The notes under the pieces: model-generated | Told to the model about the DNA's origin: nothing | Seen by the model: only the letters and a program-made list of their open reading frames with translations | Database searches by the model: none | Source of the DNA: Linyphia triangularis | Taxonomy: Eukaryota; Arthropoda; Arachnida; Araneae; Linyphiidae | Reading direction: 5' to 3' | Assembly (NCBI GenBank): GCA_963978545.1 | Contig: CAXBTE010000017.1 | Coordinates: 186,001 to 250,000 of the forward strand | DNA length: 64,000 bases | Program-made: the position numbers and the translations under genes | Shown: positions 49,957-62,800 of the stretch, in pieces | Layout: every line of letters starts with the position of its first letter | Numbering within the stretch: position 1 is the stretch's first letter

Positions 49957-50626
49957 CACATTTAAGGTCTTCTATAGGAGATTCTTAAAAACGAAAATCT
50001 TAACAACCACAAAATATTAAGAGGGTCAAAATTTGCAAAGTTGTTTTTTTCAGTGGTACACATACATAATTTTTACACAGAGAGTTTTGGGAGCACAATG
50101 TTGTAACTTGGCAACATTGAAGTTCATTAATAGGAGATTCTTAAAAACGAAAATCTTAACAACCACTAAATATTATGGGGGTCGAAAGTTGATCCCAAAA
50201 AAGGACTGCATTTCAAACACTGAAAATTTCTGAATTTTACCTACATTTTGGGCTATAAACTGAATTAAGGGTCCTTTTTTGGGCAGATTTGAAATAAATT
50301 GACTGCAAATCATATTTCTATTTTAAAACCAAAATCTGGAAGCATTTTGAGCCATTTTTTGGAAAAGTGATTTTTTCATAAAATTTCCTAAGGCTAACCC
50401 CTTTGAAAAATTTCGAAAAATTTGAAAATTCAAAAAAATATTTTTTCAGTCACATTTGGACAGAATATAAATATAAAACATATTTCAGGTCCCCAAAAAA
50501 AATTTGGTAGCATTTGAGCCATTATTTTCAAAGTTCAAAATTTCCCTTTGAAAATACATTGATTGTATTTTGGAGTTTTTGAATTTTTACTCGTAGTGTA
50601 TTTGGAGCACAGTATTGTAACTTGGC
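49957..50626 (+). repeat. Variant monomer A with an expansion-flank signature (670 bp)
   Basis: A plain monomer whose right third (from about 50445) reads CAGTCACATTTGG, GAGCCATTATTTTC, GATTGTATTTTGGAG and ACTCGTAG, matching the flank after expansion 1 (14286-14465). Its B unit is a single copy with the private AAAAAATATTTTTTCAG. The left two thirds match the 42719 monomer (AAGAGGGTC, AAATTGACTG). It appears to be a mosaic. Confidence 0.82.
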
Positions 50627-53600
50627 CACATTTAAGGTCTTCTATAGGAGATTCTTAAAAACGAAAATCTTAACAACCACAAAATATTAAGGGGGTCAAA
50701 ATTTGCAAAGTTGTTTTTTTCAGTGGTACACATACATAATTTTTACACAGAGAGTTTTGGGAGCACAATGTTGTAACTTGGCAACATTGAAGTTCATTAA
50801 TAGGAGATTCTTAAAAACGAAAATCTTAACAACCACTAAATATTAAGGGGGTCGAAAGTTGATCCCAAAAAAGGACTGCATTTCAAACACTGAAAATTTC
50901 TGAATTTTACCTACATTTTGGGCTATAAACTGAATTAAGGGTCCTTTAATGGGCAGATTTGAAATAAAGTGACTGCAAATCATATTTCTATTTTAAAACC
51001 AAAATCTGGAAGCATTTTGAGCCATTTTTTGGAAAAGTGATTTTTTCATAAAATTTCCTAAGGCTAACCCCTTTGAAAAATTTCGAAAAATTTGAAAATT
51101 CAAAAAATTATTTTTTCAGTCACATTTGGACAGAATATGAATATAAAACATATTTCAGGTCCACAAAAAAAATTTGGTAGCATTTGAGCCACTATTTTCA
51201 AAGTTCAAAATTTCCCTTTGAAAATACATTGATTTTACAGTTTTTGAATTTTTACTCATAGTGTATTTGGAGCACAGTATTGTAACTTGGCCACATTTAA
51301 GGTCTTCTATAGGAGATTCTTAAAAACGAAAATCTTAACAACCACAAAATATTAAGGGGGTCAAAATTTGCAAAGTTGTTTTTTTCAGTGGTACACATAC
51401 ATAATTTTTACACAGAGAGTTTTGGGAGCACAATGTTGTAACTTGGCAACATTGAAGTTCATTAATAGGAGATTCTTAAAAACGAAAATCTTAACAACCA
51501 CTAAATATTAAGGGGGTCGAAAGTTGATCCCAAAAAAGGACTGCATTTCAAACACTGAAAATTTCTGAATTTTACCTACATTTTGGGCTATAAACTGAAT
51601 TAAGGGTCCTTTATTGGGCAGATTTGAAATAAAGTGACTGCAAATCATATTTCTATTTTAAAACCAAAATCTGGAAGCATTTTGAGCCATTTTTTGGAAA
51701 AGTGATTTTTTCATAAAATTTCCTAAGGCTAACCCCTTTGAAAAATTTCGAAAAATATGAAAATTCAAAAAATTATTTTTTCAGTCACATTTGGACAGAA
51801 TATGAATATAAAACATATTTCAGGTCCCCAAAAAAAATTTGGTAGCATTTGAGCCACTATTTTCAAAGTTCAAAATTTCCCTTTGAAAATACATTGATTT
51901 TACAGTTTTTGAATTTTTACTCATAGTGTATTTGGAGCACAGTATTGTAACTTGGCCACATTTAAGGTCTTCTATAGGAGATTCTTAAAAACGAAAATCT
52001 TAACAACCACAAAATATTAAGGGGGTCAAAATTTGCAAAGTTGTTTTTTTCAGTGGTACACATACATAATTTTTACACAGAGAGTTTTGGGAGCACAATG
52101 TTGTAACTTGGCAACATTGAAGTTCATTAATAGGAGATTCTTAAAAACGAAAATCTTAACAACCACTAAATATTAAGGGGGTCGAAAGTTGATCCCAAAA
52201 AAGGACTGCATTTCAAACACTGAAAATTTCTGAATTTTACCTACATTTTGGGCTATAAACTGAATTAAGGGTCCTTTATTGGGCAGATTTGAAATAAAGT
52301 GACTGCAAATCATATTTCTATTTTAAAACCAAAATCTGGAAGCATTTTGAGCCATTTTTTGGAAAAGTGATTTTTTCATAAAATTTCCTAAGGCTAACCC
52401 CTTTGAAAAATTTCGAAAAATTTGAAAATTCAAAAAATTATTTTTTCAGTCACATTTGGACAGAATATGAATATAAAACATATTTCAGGTCCCCAAAAAA
52501 AATTTGGTAGCATTTGAGCCACTATTTTCAAAGTTCAAAATTTCCCTTTGAAAATACATTGATTTTACAGTTTTTGAATTTTTACTCATAGTGTATTTTG
52601 AGCACAGTATTGTAACTTGGCCACATTTAAGGTCTTCTATAGGAGATTCTTAAAAACGAAAATCTTAACAACCACAAAATATTAAGGGGGTCAAAATTTG
52701 CAAAGTTGTTTTTTTCAGTGGTACACATACATAATTTTTACACAGAGAGTTTTGGGAGCACAATGTTGTAACTTGGCAACATTGAAGTTCATTAATAGGA
52801 GATTCTTAAAAACGAAAATCTTAACAACCACTAAATATTATGGGGGTCGAAAGTTGATCCCAAAAAAGGACTGCATTTCAAACACTGAAAATTTCTGAAT
52901 TTTACCTACATTTTGGGCTATAAACTGAATTAAGGGTCCTTTATTGGGCAGATTTGAAATAAAGTGACTGCAAATCATATTTCTATTTTAAAACCAAAAT
53001 CTGGAAGCATTTTGAGCCATTTTTTGGAAAAGTGATTTTTTCATAAAATTTCCTAAGGCTAACCCCTTTGAAAAATTTCGAAAAATTTGAAAATTCAAAA
53101 AATTATTTTTTCAGTCACATTTGGACAGAATATAAATATAAAACATATTTCAGGTCCCCAAAAAAAATTTGGTAGCATTTGAGCCACTATTTTCAAAGTT
53201 CAAAATTTCCCTTTGAAAATACATTGTTTTTACAGTTTTTGAATTTTTACTCATAGTGTATTTTGAGCACAGTATTGTAACTTGGCCACATTTAAGGTCT
53301 TCTATAGGAGATTCTTAAAAACGAAAATCTTAACAACCACAAAATATTAAGGGGGTCAAAATTTGCAAAGTTGTTTTTTTCAGTGGTACACATACATAAT
53401 TTTTACACAGAGAGTTTTGGGAGCACAATGTTGTAACTTGGCAACATTGAAGTTCATTAATAGGAGATTCTTAAAAACGAAAATCTTAACAACCACTAAA
53501 TATTAAGGGGGTCGAAAGTTGATCCCAAAAAAGGACTGCATTTCAAACACTGAAAATTTTTGAATTTTACCTACATTTTGGGCTATAAACTGAATTAAGG

Positions 53601-56600
53601 GTCCTTTTTTGGGCAGATTTGAAATAAAGTGACTGCAAATCATATTTCTATTTTAAAACCAAAATCTGGAAGCATTTTGAGCCATTTTTTGGAAAAGTGA
53701 TTTTTTCATAAAATTTCCTAAGGCTAACCCCTTTGAAAAATTTCGAAAAATTTGAAAATTCAAAAAATTATTTTTTCAGTCACATTTGGACAGAATATAA
53801 ATATAAAACATATTTCAGGTCCCCAAAAAAAATTTGGTAGCATTTGAGCCACTATTTTCAAAGTTCAAAATTTCCCTTTGAAAATACATTGATTTTACAG
53901 TTTTTGAATTTTTACTCATAGTGTATTTGGAGCACAGTATTGTAACTTGGCCACATTTAAGGTCTTCTATAGGAGATTCTTAAAAACGAAAATCTTAACA
54001 ACCACAAAATATTAAGGGGGTCAAAATTTGCAAAGTTGTTTTTTTCAGTGGTACACATACATAATTTTTACACAGAGAGTTTTGGGAGCACAATGTTGTA
54101 ACTTGGCAACATTGAAGTTCATTAATAGGAGATTCTTAAAAACGAAAATCTTAACAACCACTAAATATTAAGGGGGTCGAAAGTTGATCCCAAAAAAGGA
54201 CTGCATTTCAAACACTGAAAATTTCTGAATTTTACCTACATTTTGGGCTATAAACTGAATTAAGGGTCCTTTATTGGGCAGATTTGAAATAAAGTGACTG
54301 CAAATCATATTTCTATTTTAAAACCAAAATCTGGAAGCATTTTGAGCCATTTTTTGGAAAAGTGATTTTTTCATAAAATTTCCTAAGGCTAACCCCTTTG
54401 AAAAATTTCGAAAAATTTGAAAATTCAAAAAATTATTTTTTCAGTCACATTTGGACAGAATATGAATATAAAACATATTTCAGGTCCCCAAAAAAAATTT
54501 GGTAGCATTTGAGCCACTATTTTCAAAGTTCAAAATTTCCCTTTGAAAATACATTGATTTTACAGTTTTTGAATTTTTACTCATAGTGTATTTTGAGCAC
54601 AGTATTGTAACTTGGCCACATTTAAGGTCTTCTATAGGAGATTCTTAAAAACGAAAATCTTAACAACCACAAAATATTAAGGGGGTCAAAATTTGCAAAG
54701 TTGTTTTTTTCAGTGGTACACATACATAATTTTTACACAGAGAGTTTTGGGAGCACAATGTTGTAACTTGGCAACATTGAAGTTCATTAATAGGAGATTC
54801 TTAAAAACGAAAATCTTAACAACCACTAAATATTATGGGGGTCGAAAGTTGATCCCAAAAAAGGACTGCATTTCAAACACTGAAAATTTCTGAATTTTAC
54901 CTACATTTTGGGCTATAAACTGAATTAAGGGTCCTTTTTTGGGCAGATTTGAAATAAATTGACTGCAAATCATATTTCTATTTTAAAACCAAAATCTGGA
55001 AGCATTTTGAGCCATTTTTTGGAAAAGTGATTTTTTCATAAAATTTCCTAAGGCTAACCCCTTTGAAAAATTTCGAAAAATTTGAAAATTCAAAAAATTA
55101 TTTTTTCAGTCACATTTGGACAGAATATAAATATAAAACATATTTCAGGTCCCCAAAAAAAATTTGGTAGCATTTGAGCCACTATTTTCAAAGTTCAAAA
55201 TTTCCCTTTGAAAATACATTGATTTTACAGTTTTTGAATTTTTACTCATAGTGTATTTTGAGCACAGTATTGTAACTTGGCCACATTTAAGGTCTTCTAT
55301 AGGAGATTCTTAAAAACGAAAATCTTAACAACCACAAAATATTAAGGGGGTCAAAATTTGCAAAGTTGTTTTTTTCAGTGGTACACATACATAATTTTTA
55401 CACAGAGAGTTTTGGGAGCACAATGTTGTAACTTGGCAACATTGAAGTTCATTAATAGGAGATTCTTAAAAACGAAAATCTTAACAACCACTAAATATTA
55501 AGGGGGTCGAAAGTTGATCCCAAAAAAGGACTGCATTTCAAACACTGAAAATTTTTGAATTTTACCTACATTTTGGGCTATAAACTGAATTAAGGGTCCT
55601 TTTTTGGGCAGATTTGAAATAAAGTGACTGCAAATCATATTTCTATTTTAAAACCAAAATCTGGAAGCATTTTGAGCCATTTTTTGGAAAAGTGATTTTT
55701 TCATAAAATTTCCTTAAGCTAACCCCTTTGAAAAATTTCGAAAAATTTGAAAATTCAAAAAATTATTTTTTCAGTCACATTTGGACAGAATATAAATATA
55801 AAACATATTTCAGGTCCCCAAAAAAAATTTGGTAGCATTTGAGCCACTATTTTCAAAGTTCAAAATTTCCCTTTGAAAATACATTGATTTTACAGTTTTT
55901 GAATTTTTACTCATAGTGTATTTGGAGCACAGTATTGTAACTTGGCCACATTTAAGGTCTTCTATAGGAGATTCTTAAAAACGAAAATCTTAACAACCAC
56001 AAAATATTAAGGGGGTCAAAATTTGCAAAGTTGTTTTTTTCAGTGGTACACATACATAATTTTTACACAGAGAGTTTTGGGAGCACAATGTTGTAACTTG
56101 GCAACATTGAAGTTCATTAATAGGAGATTCTTAAAAACGAAAATCTTAACAACCACTAAATATTAAGGGGGTCGAAAGTTGATCCCAAAAAAGGACTGCA
56201 TTTCAAACACTGAAAATTTCTGAATTTTACCTACATTTTGGGCTATAAACTGAATTAAGGGTCCTTTATTGGGCAGATTTGAAATAAAGTGACTGCAAAT
56301 CATATTTCTATTTTAAAACCAAAATCTGGAAGCATTTTGAGCCATTTTTTGGAAAAGTGATTTTTTCATAAAATTTCCTTAAGCTAACCCCTTTGAAAAA
56401 TTTGAAAATTCAAAAAATTATTTTTTCAGTCACATTTGGACAGAATATGAATATAAAACATATTTCAGGTCCACAAAAAAAATTTGGTAGCATTTGAGCC
56501 ACTATTTTCAAAGTTCAAAATTTCCCTTTGAAAATACATTGATTTTACAGTTTTTGAATTTTTACTCATAGTGTATTTGGAGCACAGTATTGTTACTTGG

Positions 56601-57005
56601 CCACATTTAAGGTCTTCTATAGGAGATTCTTAAAAACGAAAATCTTAACAACCACAAAATATTAAGGGGGTCAAAATTTGCAAATTTGTTTTTTTCAGTG
56701 GTACACATACATAATTTTTACACAGAGAGTTTTGGGAGCACAATGTTGTGACTTGGCCACATTGAAGTTCATTAATAGGAGATTCTTAAAAATGAAAATC
56801 TTAACAACCACTAAATATTAAGGGGGTCGAAAGTTGATCCCAAAAAAGGACTGCATTTCAAACACTGAAAATTTCTGAATTTTACCTACATTTTGGGCTA
56901 TAAACTGAATTAAGGGTCCTTTATTGGGCAGATTTGAAATAAAGTGACTGCAAATCATATTTCTATTTTAAAACCAAAATCTGGAAGCATTTTGAGCCAT
57001 TTTTT

Positions 57006-58077
57006 GGAAAAGTGATTTTTTCATAAAATTTCCTAAGGCTAACCCCTTTGAAAAATTTCGAAAAATTTGAAAATTCAAAAAATTATTTTTTGGAAAAGTG
57101 ATTTTTTCATAAAATTTCCCAAGGCTAACCCCTTTGAAAAATTTCGAAAAATTTGAAAATTCAAAAAATTATTTTTTGGAAAAGTGATTTTTTCATAAAA
57201 TTTCCTAAGGCTAACCCCCTTTGAAAAATTTGAAAATTCAAAAAATTATTTTTTGGAAAAGTGATTTTTTCATAAAATTTCCTAAGACTAACCCCTTTGA
57301 AAAATTTCGAAAAATTTGAAAATTCAAAAAATTATTTTTTGGAAAAGTGATTTTTTCATAAAATTTCAAAAGGCTAACCCCTTTCAAAAATTTCGAAAAA
57401 TTTGAAAATTCAAAAAATTATTTTTTGGAAAAGTGATTTTTTCATAAAATTTCCTAAGGCTATCCCCTTTGAAAAATTTCGAAAAATTTGAAAATTCAAA
57501 AAATTATTTTTTGGAAAAGTGATTTTTTCATAAAATTTCCTAAGGCTAACCCCCTTTGAAAAATTTGAAAATTCAAAAAATTATTTTTTGGAAAAGTGAT
57601 TTTTTCATAAAATTTCCTAAGACTAACCCCTTTGAAAAATTTCGAAAAATTTGAAAATTCAAAAAAATTATTTTTTGGAAAAGTGATTTTTTCATAAAAT
57701 TTCCTAAGGCTAACCCCTTTGAAAAATTTGAAAATTCAAAAAATTATTTTTTGGAAAAGTGATTTTTTCATAAAATATCCTAAGGCTAACCCCTTTGAAA
57801 AATTCGAAAATTCAAAAAATTATTTTTTGGAAAAGTGATTTTTTCATAAAATTTCCTAAGACTAACCCCTTTGAAAAATTTCGAAAAATTTGAAAATTCA
57901 AAAAATTATTTTTTGGAAAAGTGATTTTTTCATAAAATTTCCTAAGGCTAACCCCTTTGAAAAATTTGAAAATTCAAAAAATTATTTTTTTGGAAAAGTG
58001 ATTTTTTCATAAAATTTCTTAAGTCTAACCCCTTTGAAAAATTTCGAAAAATTTGAAAATTCAAAAAATTATTTTTT
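57006..58077 (+). repeat. Satellite B array, left arm of expansion 7 (13 copies)
   Basis: 1072 bp. Same unit order as expansion 4 with one extra T (ATTATTTTTTTGG near 57985) and one private change to AAAAATTCGAAAATTC near 57803. It includes TTTCAAAAGGC, GGCTATCCCC and the terminal TTTCTTAAGTC copy. Confidence 0.93.
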
Positions 58078-59204
58078 CAGTCAAATTTCGACAGAATATG
58101 AATATAAAACATATTTCAGGTCTTCAACTAAAATTTCCCAGCTAGTTTCAAAATTTCGTACAAAATTGTCTCCATTTCTGAGCAAACGCGTTATTTTGGA
58201 TTTTTTTGAATTTTACGACAGTTTGGGCTATAAAGCGATTTAAGGGACCTTTCTTGGATAGTTTTGATAAAAAGTAACTCTTAAGCATTCTCCTATGTTA
58301 ACAGCTAAATTTGACACATTTCGGACATTTCCCAGCTAAATTCCAAAATTTCGTTCAAAACCGTCTCTATTTCTGTGCTAACGCGTTATTTTGGATTTTA
58401 CTGAATTTTCCCGACAGATTGGGCTATAAATCGATTTAAGGGTCTTTTCTTGAACAGTTTTGATAAAAAGTAACTATTGAGCATTTTCAAAGCATTTCGG
58501 ACATTTCCCAGCTAGTTTTAAAAATATCGTTCAAAATCGTCTCTATTTCTGTGTTAACGCGTTATTTTGGATTTTTCTGAATTTTACCGACAGTTTAGGC
58601 TATAAATCGATTTAAGGGTCCTTTCTTGAACAGTTTTGATAAAAAGTAACTTTTAAGCATACTCTTAGGTCACAGCTAAAATTTTAAAGCATTTCGGACA
58701 ATTCCCAGCTAGTTTCAGAAATTGCGTTCAAAACCGTCTCTATTTCTGTGTTAACGCGTTATTTTGGATTTTTCGGAATTCTACCAACAGTTTGGGCTAT
58801 AAAGCGATTAAAGGGTCCTTTCTTGACAGTTTTGATAAAAAGTTACTTTTGAGCATTTTCAAAGCATTTCGGACAATTCCCAGCTAGTTTTAAAAATTGC
58901 TTTCAAAATCGTCTCTATTTCTGTGTTAACGCGTTATTTTGGATTTTTCTGAATTTTACCGACAGTTTGGGCTATAAAGCGATTTAAGGGTCCTTTCTTG
59001 ACAGTTTTGATAAAAAGTAACTCTTGAGCATTTTCAAAGCATTTCGGACAATTCCCAGCTAGTTTTAAAAATATCGTTCAAAATCGTCTCTATTTCTGTG
59101 TTAACGCGTTATTTTGGATTTTTCTGAATTATACCGACAGCTTGGTTTATAAAGCGATTTGAGGGTCCTTTCTTGGGCATATTTAATAAAAAGTTACTGT
59201 AAAC
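58078..59204 (+). repeat. Satellite C array of expansion 7 (6 copies, 1127 bp)
   Basis: Six ACGCGT cores in the order and spacing of expansions 2 and 4, with ACAAAATTGTCTCC in the first unit. Offset to expansion 4 is 23846. Confidence 0.94.
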
Positions 59205-59254
59205 TATATTTCTATTTTAAAACCAAAATCTGGAAGCATTTTGAGAAATTTTTT

Positions 59255-59880
59255 GGAAAAGTGATTTTTTCATAAAATTTCCTAAGTCTAATCCCTTTGA
59301 AAAATTTCGAAAAATTTGAAAATTCAAAAAATTATTTTTGGAAAAGTGATTTTTTCGTAAAATTTCCTAAGGCTAACCCCCTTGAAAAATTTGAAAATTC
59401 AAAAAATTATTTTTTGAAAAAGTGATTTTTTCGTAAAATTTCCTAAGGCTAACCCCCTTGAAAAATTTGAAAATTCAAAAAATTATTTTTTGAAAAAGTG
59501 ATTTTTTCATAAAATTTCCTAAGGCTAACCCCTTTGAAAAATTTAAAAATTCAAAAAATTATTTTTTGAAAAAGTGATTTTTTCATAAAATTTCCTAAGA
59601 CTAACCCCTTTGAAAAATTTGAAAATTCAAAAATTTTTTTTTTGGAAAAGTGATTTTTTCATAAAATTTCCTAAGACTAACCCCTTTGAAAAATTTGAAA
59701 ATTGAAAAAATTATTTTTTGGAAAAGTGATTTTTTCATAAAATTTCCTAAGGCTAACCCTTTGAAAAATTTGAAAATTCAAAAAATTATTTTTTGGAAAA
59801 GTGATTTTTTCATAAAATTTCCTAAGACTAACCCCTTTGAAAAATTTCGAAAAATTTGAAAATTCAAAAAATTATTTTTT
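59255..59880 (+). repeat. Satellite B array, right arm of expansion 7 (8 copies)
   Basis: 626 bp, the same unit series as the right arms of expansions 2, 4 and 5, leaving into GATAGCATTTGAGCC. Confidence 0.93.
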
Positions 59881-62800
59881 GATAGCATTTGAGCCATTAT
59901 TTTCAAAGTTCAAAATTTCCCTTTGAAAATACATTGATTGTATTTTGGAGTTTTTGAATTTTTACTCGTAGTGTATTTGGAGCACAGTATTGTAACTTGG
60001 CCACATTTAAGGTCTTCTATAGGAGATTCTTAAAAACGAAAATCTTAACAACCACAAAATATTAAGGGGGTCAAAATTTGCAAAGTTGTTTTTTTCAGTG
60101 GTACACATACATAATTTTTACACAGAGAGTTTTGGGAGCACAATGTTGTAACTTGGCAACATTGAAGTTCATTAATAGGAGATTCTTAAAAACGAAAATC
60201 TTAACAACCACTAAATATTAAGGGGGTCGAAAGTTGATCCCAAAAAAGGACTGCATTTCAAACACTGAAAATTTCTGAATTTTACCTACATTTTGGGCTA
60301 TAAACTGAATTAAGGGTCCTTTATTGGGCAGATTTGAAATAAAGTGACTGCAAATCATATTTCTATTTTAAAACCAAAATCTGGAAGCATTTTGAGCCAT
60401 TTTTTGGAAAAGTGATTTTTTCATAAAATTTCCTAAGGCTAACCCCTTTGAAAAATTTCGAAAAATTTGAAAATTCAAAAAATTATTTTTTCAGTCACAT
60501 TTGGACAGAATATGAATATAAAACATATTTCAGGTCCACAAAAAAAATTTGGTAGCATTTGAGCCACTATTTTCAAAGTTCAAAATTTCCCTTTGAAAAT
60601 ACATTGATTTTACAGTTTTTGAATTTTTACTCATAGTGTATTTGGAGCACAGTATTGTAACTTGGCCACATTTAAGGTCTTCTATAGGAGATTCTTAAAA
60701 ACGAAAATCTTAACAACCACAAAATATTAAGGGGGTCAAAATTTGCAAATTTGTTTTTTTCAGTGGTACACATACATAATTTTTACACAGAGAGTTTTGG
60801 GAGCACAATGTTGTGACTTGGCCACATTGAAGTTCATTAATAGGAGATTCTTAAAAATGAAAATCTTAACAACCACTAAATATTAAGGGGGTCGAAAGTT
60901 TATCCCAAAAAAGGACTGCATTTCAAACACTGAAAATTTCTGAATTTTACCTACATTTTGGGCTATAAACTGAATTAAAGGGTCCTTTTTTGGGCAGATT
61001 TGAAATAAAGTGACTGCAAATCATATTTCTATTTTAAAACCAAAATCTGGAAGCATTTTGAGCCATTTTTTGGAAAAGTGATTTTTTCATAAAATTTCCT
61101 AAGGCTAACCCCTTTGAAAAATTTCGAAAAATTTGAAAATTCAAAAAATTATTTTTTCAGTCACATTTGGACAGAATATGAATATAAAACATATTTCAGG
61201 TCCCCAAAAAAAATTTGGTAGCATTTGAGCCACTATTTTCAAAGTTCAAAATTTCCCTTTGAAAATACATTGATTTTACAGTTTTTGAATTTTTACTCAT
61301 AGTGTATTTGGAGCACAGTATTGTAACTTGGCCACATTTAAGGTCTTCTATAGGAGATTCTTAAAAACGAAAATCTTAACAACCACAAAATATTAAGGGG
61401 GTCAAAATTTGCAAAGTTGTTTTTTTCAGTGGTACACATACATAATTTTTACACAGAGAGTTTTGGGAGCACAATGTTGTAACTTGGCAACATTGAAGTT
61501 CATTAATAGGAGATTCTTAAAAACGAAAATCTTAACAACCACTAAATATTAAGGGGGTCGAAAGTTGATCCCAAAAAAGGACTGCATTTCAAACACTGAA
61601 AATTTCTGAATTTTACCTACATTTTGGGCTATAAACTGAATTAAGGGTCCTTTATTGGGCAGATTTGAAATAAAGTGACTGCAAATCATATTTCTATTTT
61701 AAAACCAAAATCTGGAAGCATTTTGAGCCATTTTTTGGAAAAGTGATTTTTTCATAAAATTTCCTAAGGCTAACCCCTTTGAAAAATTTCGAAAAATTTG
61801 AAAATTCAAAAAATTATTTTTTCAGTCACATTTGGACAGAATATGAATATAAAACATATTTCAGGTCCCCAAAAAAAATTTGGTAGCATTTGAGCCACTA
61901 TTTTCAAAGTTCAAAATTTCCCTTTGAAAATACATTGATTTTACAGTTTTTGAATTTTTACTCATAGTGTATTTTGAGCACAGTATTGTAACTTGGCCAC
62001 ATTTAAGGTCTTCTATAGGAGATTCTTAAAAACGAAAATCTTAACAACCACAAAATATTAAGGGGGTCAAAATTTGCAAAGTTGTTTTTTTCAGTGGTAC
62101 ACATACATAATTTTTACACAGAGAGTTTTGGGAGCACAATGTTGTAACTTGGCAACATTGAAGTTCATTAATAGGAGATTCTTAAAAACGAAAATCTTAA
62201 CAACCACTAAATATTATGGGGGTCGAAAGTTGATCCCAAAAAAGGACTGCATTTCAAACACTGAAAATTTCTGAATTTTACCTACATTTTGGGCTATAAA
62301 CTGAATTAAGGGTCCTTTATTGGGCAGATTTGAAATAAAGTGACTGCAAATCATATTTCTATTTTAAAACCAAAATCTGGAAGCATTTTGAGCCATTTTT
62401 TGGAAAAGTGATTTTTTCATAAAATTTCCTAAGGCTAACCCCTTTGAAAAATTTCGAAAAATTTGAAAATTCAAAAAATTATTTTTTCAGTCACATTTGG
62501 ACAGAATATAAATATAAAACATATTTCAGGTCCCCAAAAAAAATTTGGTAGCATTTGAGCCACTATTTTCAAAGTTCAAAATTTCCCTTTGAAAATACAT
62601 TGTTTTTACAGTTTTTGAATTTTTACTCATAGTGTATTTTGAGCACAGTATTGTAACTTGGCCACATTTAAGGTCTTCTATAGGAGATTCTTAAAAACGA
62701 AAATCTTAACAACCACAAAATATTAAGGGGGTCAAAATTTGCAAAGTTGTTTTTTTCAGTGGTACACATACATAATTTTTACACAGAGAGTTTTGGGAGC

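Larger units (their letters stand above)
47789..57005 (+). repeat. Satellite A array, segment 7 (13 complete monomers)
   Basis: Monomers start at 47964, 48629, 49294, 49957, 50627, 51292, 51957, 52622, 53287, 53952, 54617, 55282 and 55947; the one at 56602 is expanded. This is the second-longest uninterrupted A run. Length variants: 49294 is 663 bp (a GA pair lost in ACACAGAGTTTTGG), 49957 is 670 bp, and 55947 is 655 bp (10 bp lost from its B unit). The copy at 51292 shares the AAAAATATGAAAATTC variant with 9988, and 50627 has TTTAATGGG. Confidence 0.96.
55947..60666 (+). repeat. Higher-order repeat, third and shortened copy (start)
   Basis: Matches 32092-36820 at offset 23855 before and about 23846 after the 10-bp deletion in the 55947 monomer: plain, expanded (56602), plain (60002). 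From 60667 the sequence matches 40723 onward at offset 19944. The second expanded monomer (3902 bp) present in copies 1 and 2 is absent here. Confidence 0.84.
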
